From Coptodactyla brooksi (Eukaryota; Arthropoda; Insecta; Coleoptera; Scarabaeidae): a stretch of 23,137 nt of DNA. The notes beneath the pieces are model-generated. The model ran no database searches. It had not been told where the DNA came from and saw nothing but the letters and a program-made list of their open reading frames with translations. The stretch covers positions 1 through 23,137 of the forward strand of contig JAWQRM010000402.1 of assembly GCA_033557675.1 (NCBI GenBank), given 5' to 3'. The position numbers and the translations under genes were made by a program. Positions 17,669 to 23,137 of the stretch are shown piece after piece (position 1 is the stretch's first letter; every line of letters begins with the position of its first letter).

Positions 17669-19102
17669 ACTAATCAGCAGGAATACTCCTGCTGTCGAGC
17701 CTACGATATCGTATTAGCAATTTGCTTTCTTCTCTATACATTTATAAATTTAATAAGTCTATTTTGTAATAAAAAGTAAACTTATAAGTTCAAAAACTAA
17801 TAAACTGAGCTTTCAATTCACGTAAGGTTTTTATTTTTGAACACACATTAGTTTGCTATACTGTTGGTCGTTAGGTATATTGTAAATTGATTATTATATC
17901 AATATCTCTTACATATGGAGCAAATTAATAAAATATTAATAAAGTACCAAATAAAAAATTTAATTCGTTACAAATATATGAAAATTGGGTTAGGTTGGCT
18001 TGGTTTGGATTGTCATGATCGACCTTACTAATTAATTTTTAGATATTAATATTAGATTTTAACATAGATCTGCTTGTGAATATCCAGATGGATGAGATGG
18101 AACGGGTCTCTACAGTGCATTCTAAATTCATACCGTAGATTGAAAGCGTTACTCAAAGTTTATTTTTATCCTCTAACCATTTTGCAGGAACTTACAAGTT
18201 AAGTTACTATAAGCGGTTTCAATTATCATGCAATTTCAAACTATATATTGAAGAAAACCGTGATACATTTAAGTGCTCAACATTAAAAGCGAATAATTTA
18301 AAATACATTCATTTGTACGTAGACTCCATGAAAATGTACAAACTATCAAAAATAAGACAAATTAGTGGCAGGTAGGTTGTATTGTAATTATGCACCATAT
18401 AATTTCTATTTGTCACTTAGATCTATAAAATATACAACTTAGTAATAGTTACACACATCCTATTCTAATATTTTCTTATTGTATCTGCTAAGATAATAAC
18501 GGGCTATCGTATATTGTTTTGTACTTTGCAGTACTATACAGTAAATACATACAGGGTGTACTCCAACACATGGAAGCGTATACCACGGTCGTTAGGTTCT
18601 AAAAAAAGTGATATGAATTCTTATTATACAGAACAAGGCACTAATACAGGGTGACTTTCCAAAAGTTGAAAAAAGCCTGTACTATTTTCATCTTATTGCT
18701 AAAACAAATATTTTTATTAAAACAATAATTGATTCACTGTTAAAACAGTGCGCTTTCTCTTTCGGGAAATACGTATCATTTTTTACGCTTTCTTTATCAG
18801 TATCCTGAGTTGTATGCTCTACTTTTTTTGCAAGAAATCTGCTATTTTCGATTGTTTGCGTTTAGCTGAGATATCGTCATAAATTTCGATGTGCAGAAGC
18901 AAGCGCTTTTCAATTTTGTGTTCCCAATTGAAGAATATTCAATTAGAAAATTCAACTTCAATTTGTTCGATTAACAATAAGTCTAGGATTTTCATTGTGC
19001 TTGTTAAGGTCAAATGTTCAACTTCACCTTTTATATCGGTACTATCATCCTCTTAATTAATATGACTAATCTATCTCAACTTGCACTATGCTTGTTTCAT
19101 CA
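17669..19102. other. Gene-free stretch with two TACAGGGTG motifs
   Basis: A 7-bp stem AGCAGGA/TCCTGCT lies at 17676-17693. TACAGGGTG occurs at 18550 and 18645 in the same orientation. Both are flanked by sequence reminiscent of DD-D transposon ends, but inverted partners were not found. CACTGTTAAAACAGTG at about 18737 is a small palindrome. No protein remnant was recognised. Confidence 0.4.
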
Positions 19103-19148
19103 GCCTTTTCAACAAAGATTCAATGTTGCCTTTTCAACAAAGATTCAA
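19103..19148 (+). repeat. Tandem duplication, 21-bp repeat with 25-bp period
   Basis: GCCTTTTCAACAAAGATTCA(A) at 19103-19123 is repeated exactly at 19128-19148, separated by TGTT. An exact copy suggests a recent slippage or repair event. Confidence 0.9.
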
Positions 19149-19176
19149 ATAATATCAAAATCCTTTGATATTATTT
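19147..19176. repeat. Perfect 13-bp hairpin
   Basis: AAATAATATCAAA (19147-19159) pairs with 19164-19176 around ATCC. It starts in the last bases of the neighbouring tandem duplication. Confidence 0.8.
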
Positions 19177-19299
19177 CGACATTTGGGCGATCTAAACCGT
19201 TCCTATGGCTTGATTCCTTCCGAATTGTCAAGTATTATGATAAAGCGGTCTTATTCAGTTAGTTATTTGTTTCTTTTTTTGAAACAGGTAAATAAATTG

Positions 19300-19378
19300 A
19301 TTTCCGAGCAGGATTCGAACCTGCGACCATCTGCTTTTATGATAGGCCAGGCACTCTAACCGCTGAACTATGCGAGGG
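19300..19378 (-). pseudogene. tRNA-like relic (pseudo-tRNA or SINE head)
   Basis: On the minus strand TAGTTCAGCGGTTAGAGTGC (A box, 19351-19370) precedes GGTTCGAATCC (B box, 19311-19321). The T arm GCAGG-TTCGAAT-CCTGC is perfect and a TGGTC variable loop fits. The anticodon arm is broken: TGGCCTATCATAAAAGCAGA does not form a five-pair stem with a seven-base loop. The acceptor ends (ACCCTCG and CGGAAAT) do not pair. It is therefore not a working tRNA gene and no amino acid should be assigned. Confidence 0.65.
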
Positions 19379-19435
19379 TCTCCCCTACTCTTCAGAAAAT
19401 CATCTGTTTCTTTCTGCCTTTCGAGAAATCGCTTA

Positions 19436-19439
<4 letters not shown>

Positions 19440-19481
<42 letters not shown>
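19440..19481. repeat. (AT)21 microsatellite
   Basis: An uninterrupted alternating A/T run of about 42 bases just upstream (in minus-strand sense) of the tRNA-like relic. Likely polymorphic in length. Confidence 0.95.
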
Positions 19482-19483
<2 letters not shown>

Positions 19484-19801
19484 TTAAAAAGGCCTTATGT
19501 TGGTGTCTAGTCCCATCTTTTGCCTCGAGCAGAAATTCTGTTCAATTATTTGTTCGTGTATTGTGCTCTGGGATCAGCTGTGACGACATTTGTGGTAATA
19601 ACAGCAACGAAAGCTCCAATTTTCTATTTCTTCTTTTCATACAGATGCTTTATTTAAGGTTAGTTATATGCAAATTCTAAATTTTATTTTCTTATTAGAT
19701 GAAATGTCTTATAAGAGAATTTTTTTATTTCCGGCAGGCATTGTTCGGGGGCCCAAATCAATTTAAAAGTATCAGTAGGTAACATTTCTTTAAAAAAATC
19801 T

Positions 19802-20368
19802 ATAATGTGACAATTAAATAATGAGAATTTTAATTTAAATCATAGAACACGTAGCGCCATCTATCGAACATATATATATTGTTAGAAAGATACAAGTCAC
19901 CTTTTTCGAACGCACCCAAGTTCATGCTAATCGAATGACAGATTACAAAGTTACAAAACAAAAAAAAATGCGTTTTCAGAAGAATTTGTTTGTTTGTTCA
20001 TTCGAATTTGTCAAGAATCAAGACAGTGTTGATTACTTTTTATGATTCACAAGGGTTTGTCCACAAGGAATTTGTTCCACAATGGAGAATATTATTTAGC
20101 AGTTTTACATTGTTTGTGATTAAGAATTGTACGTATTATTCCTGTCATTGACCACCCACCGTATTCGCCTAATATATCACCGTGTGACTATTTTCTTTTC
20201 CTTAAATTGAAAATTGCGGTGAAAGGATCGTTTTATGATAATATTTCAGTCATTCAAGCAGCTGTGATTAAAATAAAAGACATGTTTAAAAAATAACTTT
20301 TAAACATAATTTAATGTGTGTTTTTTATATATCTAAAAATTCTCGTTATTTAATTATCATACTGTGTA
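19802..20368 (+). mobile_element. Second mariner-derived element, internally deleted, with TIRs
   Basis: TGACAATTAAATAATGAG (19808-19825) matches the inverted right end, TGATAATTAAATAACGAG (20342-20359 read backward), at 16 of 18 positions. GAATTTT follows inward on both sides. The TIRs differ completely from those of the element at 4725. Between them lies a transposase remnant at 20002-20296. Outer boundaries are uncertain by a few bases because the outermost bases have diverged. The TA at 19801-19802 and one near 20367 are candidate target sites. Confidence 0.7.
20002..20296 (+). pseudogene. Mariner-family transposase remnant (first and third Asp blocks fused)
   Basis: The frame at 20002 reads SNLSRIKTVLITFYDSQG, then FVHKEFVPQ, the first catalytic Asp block of mariner transposases (codon 20044-20046). 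After an unrelated or scrambled stretch, a second frame from 20147 gives IDHPPYSPNISPCDYFLF, with the third Asp at codon 20186-20188. It continues KLKIAVKGSFYDNISVIQAA and stops at TAA 20294-20296. The block with the second Asp (H-DNAP-H type) is deleted and the usual PDL is PNI. The C-terminus after IQAAV is shortened, with DMFKK before the stop. This is a different subfamily from the element at 4725. Confidence 0.82.
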
Positions 20369-21540
20369 TACCTGTACAGAGGTAAAAAAGAAGAGATGAA
20401 AGTCTGAAAATACGTTTAATTTCCCACTAACAAAATGAATTTAAAATTCTACTGAAATCAGAACAAATACGAATGAAGAATATCGAAAGAAATGATGCTT
20501 GTTCTTCACGACATATCTTGATATGATTCACGTATCACACGTGGATACCTTTAAATTATGGTCTTCAATTGGGTATTCATATAATAGCCGGAACAATTTT
20601 GTGGAATCCCCTGAACTAAACTCTATTTAAAATCTTTTATCATCGACCGGTCGTAGGTGGTGCATGATGATACCATACCGTCGTTGTCGTCGTCTGTAGT
20701 GTACAAATAGGCACGTTCTCCTTGTCACAACAGAATAATTGAGTTATCGGCAAACATAGACGCGGTCATATAGCACTTCTCATTGTTTGAATTGCGTAAT
20801 GGTCGTTACTGCGCCCAGTGGGATATCAAAGGACCTTGACTGCAATGCAGACCGATTATTACCGCACGCCAATTCTTCGAAAGCTAACGTGTTCATGTTA
20901 GCATTCGAATCGTCTAGAGTAGACGAGCTTAATGCTGTGAATTATTAGTTTCCAAATACCATGCATAAATGATGGTGGAATAAGAAATTTTAAGATCTCC
21001 AGTAATAAGAAATGATGCACTGCAGATCTTTATGCACATTTGGGTTTTTTACATTCGCGCGCACATTACTAAAGTGAGAAAGAGATAAACGAATACATCC
21101 ATTGAATTGTCATTATACCATACGTTGAACTAACTTTGGACGGAACCTAGACGTGCAAACAACAGCTTCAGAACGACTGAAATGGTTCATCTTATCAAAA
21201 GGTAATTTAATGGCAATTTCTCGGAAGAACAATCCTGGACAGGTATGCCACAAAGGTACCTCGACTAAAACCTGCAAGAGAGGCTGTGGAAACTGATATG
21301 TGCGGATGTTGTTATGGACAGTGAACGTCTCTCCAGCAGGCGATTAAGAGACATTCTGGAATGCAATAATTTCCAAAGATTTTTATTGAGGTCATTATTT
21401 TAGAACAAACCATCACAATCCTAAAATAAACATATAGGGGTTGCTAATCGTATACGATATCAACAAAAGCTGAATTAGAACGAATATTGCAGCACCAAGT
21501 GATTCTTGTTATTCGTGGGCTTACACCCAATTTTGACTAG
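20369..21540. other. Stretch without supported gene; possible transposase debris
   Basis: 20640-20950 is noticeably less AT-rich and holds a 49-codon ATG-to-stop frame at 20799-20948 that I cannot identify. Between 21180 and 21400 a broken frame gives RLSSRRLRDIL, vaguely like the second helix-turn-helix of Tc1/mariner transposases. It precedes the FQYDG fragment in the right order, but evidence is weak. Confidence 0.3.
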
Positions 21541-21606
21541 GTTTGGTTTCAGTATGACGGTTACTCTGCTAACAGTACAATTCATCTAAACAAAAATGTA
21601 ACTGGT
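21541..21606 (+). pseudogene. Transposase scrap around the second catalytic Asp
   Basis: The frame starting at 21541 reads VWFQYDGYSANST then LNKNVT, equivalent to the WFQ-DGA-AH-S...LN block of DD-D transposases, with the Asp kept and the conserved His replaced by Asn. Neither the third Asp block nor TIRs are recognisable downstream. Only about 22 codons support the call. Confidence 0.45.
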
Positions 21607-21667
21607 AATTCTTCATCTGAGATGTCATCGCACAAAACTCCTACGTAGTTGGTTCATAAACCATTTT

Positions 21668-21705
21668 AAACGCTACACACAATCATACAATTGTGTGTAG
21701 TGTTT
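21668..21705. repeat. 16-bp inverted repeat, 6-nt loop
   Basis: AAACGCTACACACAAT (21668-21683) pairs with 21690-21705 at 15 of 16 positions around CATACA. The mismatch would be a G-U pair in RNA. Confidence 0.85.
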
Positions 21706-21714
21706 AATCAATAA

Positions 21715-21746
21715 TGATAATCAACCAGATTGATAATCAACCAGAG
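21715..21746 (+). repeat. 16-bp tandem duplication
   Basis: TGATAATCAACCAGAT at 21715-21730 is followed directly by TGATAATCAACCAGAG. It begins 9 bp after the hairpin at 21668-21705. Confidence 0.88.
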
Positions 21747-22328
21747 ACAATGGACTAGATCCAGTTGGAAAGGTTTGACAAAAAATTATCAGAACAAACC
21801 AAGGCGCCTGGTCCAATCAGAAGAGCGCAACATGCAGTCAATCACAATGCGACACGCGACTTCTGCACACAGTCTTCATCTCCTTTGAACGTCCGACGAA
21901 GACTTAATAATAATTAGATTATAACAATTTCTTAGAAATGCATTAATTCCCGGATCGTATTATTAGCAGCAGTATTAGACAACCATTTAATTTAAATGAT
22001 CTTTAATCTTCAATCAGACAATAGAATTATGCAATGCTTATCACCGCAGGAAAGATTAAGACATATCATTATAAACTTGTCTTAGGGAGTGCGCAAAGGA
22101 TTGATTCAAAATATAAAAGATTGCAAACTGAAGAATTACAGACATTTTTCTGAACAAATTTGTATAAATGAAATTCTCTTTAAACTGACAATTTTTTTTT
22201 AATTTGATGGTGAGTGATTATTCCCAATGCCTTGTTTATTTACATTACGTAGTTTGAGTAAATAATCGAAATTGCAGAAATTGTATGTATATTATAACAA
22301 CATGTTCGTCTTGCAGACGTACATGCAT
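21747..22328. other. Gene-free stretch
   Basis: No protein or RNA recognised. CGTCTTGCAGACG near 22307 is a small palindrome whose TGCAGAC word recurs in the hairpin at 22329. Confidence 0.4.
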
Positions 22329-22380
22329 CGTCCTGCAGACAATTCTTTAACCAGTGGGTTAAAGAATTGTCTGCAGGACG
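22329..22380. repeat. Perfect 24-bp hairpin with 4-nt loop
   Basis: The arm CGTCCTGCAGACAATTCTTT plus AACC (22329-22352) pairs without mismatch with 22357-22380 around AGTG. It is the longest perfect stem in the window. No TIR or target duplication characterises it as a transposon. Confidence 0.92.
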
Positions 22381-22913
22381 CATTGAACACATAAGTTTAA
22401 CATTCTGAGTTAATTTCTTTGCAAATTATGACCTGCCGTTAATCCTAATTAGTTACTGGTCGTAAATAATTATATTGTTACAAGACTCCCAACATATCAA
22501 AAAACAAAAGTAATCTTAAACATCCATTATGTACAATATTTGTTTAATAAAAGATTATAATTCTAAGGCTCATAATAATCCTTTCGTAATTTCTTTGCAT
22601 TTCTTCCAGTCGACGTACTCAAAGTAACAAAAGTGATTGATATATACGACTTGACTATACTGATAAGTGACTTAGGTATTTTACAGTACCCAGGGGTTTG
22701 TCAGTATGCTTATTTATGAATATTACTATAAAGACAGAACATAATAGTAGTATTGACGCTGCAGTTGTTATGTAGCCTAATCAATTTTATTTCATGCACA
22801 AATTGATATTGATTTGTTTCAAAGTGCACCATCGGTTATAAGTCATCTTATTAAGTATTTTAAAATATTCCTGGAATTGAGGGCGCATTAAATATTTTTT
22901 TGGAATTACAATA
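22381..22913. other. Gene-free AT-rich stretch
   Basis: Nothing recognisable on either strand. Confidence 0.4.
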
Positions 22914-22954
22914 TGTATCAGTACTGTAACATACTGATACAGTATGTATCAGTA
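22914..22954. repeat. Alternating TGTATCAGTA / TACTGATACA palindrome cluster
   Basis: TGTATCAGTA (22914-22923) pairs with TACTGATACA (22932-22941). The latter overlaps a second stem with GTATCAGTA (22946-22954). Three copies of one word in alternating orientation lie in 41 bp. Confidence 0.75.
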
Positions 22955-22974
22955 TGTAACAGTATTTGTAAGAC

Positions 22975-22995
22975 TATATATATATATATATATAT
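22975..22995. repeat. TA microsatellite
   Basis: A dinucleotide run of about 21 bases. The sequence after it to the window end is A- and C-rich. It contains an open plus frame from ATG 23037 that runs off the edge and encodes a Gln/Asn-rich 33-residue stretch without recognised identity. Confidence 0.8.
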
Positions 22996-23137
22996 CATCT
23001 ATATACGTACGTATGTTCATAGAAGAAATAACATACATGGTACACCAAACTTACAACCTTAAACTAAACAAAAACAACGACGAACAAAACGAAACAAACA
23101 CCATTGCTCAAAGCCGAAACACCGAAGAACCTCAGCC

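Noticed and set aside
19300..19378. Functional tRNA gene
   Set aside because: Acceptor ends do not pair and no proper anticodon stem-loop forms, so I list it as a relic.
19536..19659. Hydrophobic frame resembling a membrane segment near the AT microsatellite
   Set aside because: Only about 40 codons without a start or splice context; hydrophobicity follows from T-rich codons.
23037..23137. Open Gln/Asn-rich frame running off the right edge
   Set aside because: Thirty-three codons in A/C-rich DNA right after a microsatellite; no motif, and the true end is outside the window.

Overview
The window looks like AT-rich nuclear intergenic DNA from an insect, roughly two thirds A+T by eye. The order is probably Hymenoptera, but that is an inference from the mix of decayed mariner-type elements, a TTAA-flanked mini-element and a Penelope-like element. 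I found no intact protein-coding gene, no bacterial gene organisation and no functional RNA gene. Nearly everything recognisable is a dead mobile element or a short repeat.

Layout. 1-430: last codons of a transposase, then a Penelope-like (PLE) tail fragment. 969-1848: minus-strand DD-D transposase remnant. 2045-2103: GC-rich dispersed repeat. 2441-2890: 3' end of a non-LTR retrotransposon. 4725-5569: internally deleted DD34D mariner with both terminal inverted repeats (TIRs); a second 3' piece of the same family lies at 6470-6672. 7711-9262: a minus-strand PLE carrying reverse-transcriptase C-terminal and GIY-YIG endonuclease remnants. It is split by a 633-bp foldback-like element (7929-8561) with ~219-bp inverted arms and a tRNA-like pol III promoter motif at its centre. 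9460-9722: another DD-D transposase remnant. 10392-11431: two 348-bp direct repeats around a 344-bp core. 12381-13535: three diverged copies of an unnamed unit. 16937-17047: piggyBac-type mini-element. 17484-17668: transposase remnant. 19300-19378: tRNA-like relic. 19802-20368: a second, unrelated mariner-derived element with TIRs. 21541-21606: transposase scrap.

The most informative structure is the nest at 7.7-9.3 kb. The PLE tail at 186-420 gives an apparent uninterrupted (empty-site) version of the same sequence, which makes the 633-bp palindromic block recognisable as an insertion and defines its ends (CAAGG...CCTTG, possible 3-bp TGA duplication). A second theme is an unusual number of nearly perfect short hairpins (arms 11-31 bp, loops 1-8 nt) spread through otherwise featureless DNA.

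All family names come from reading translations and terminal sequences by eye; no database search was run.
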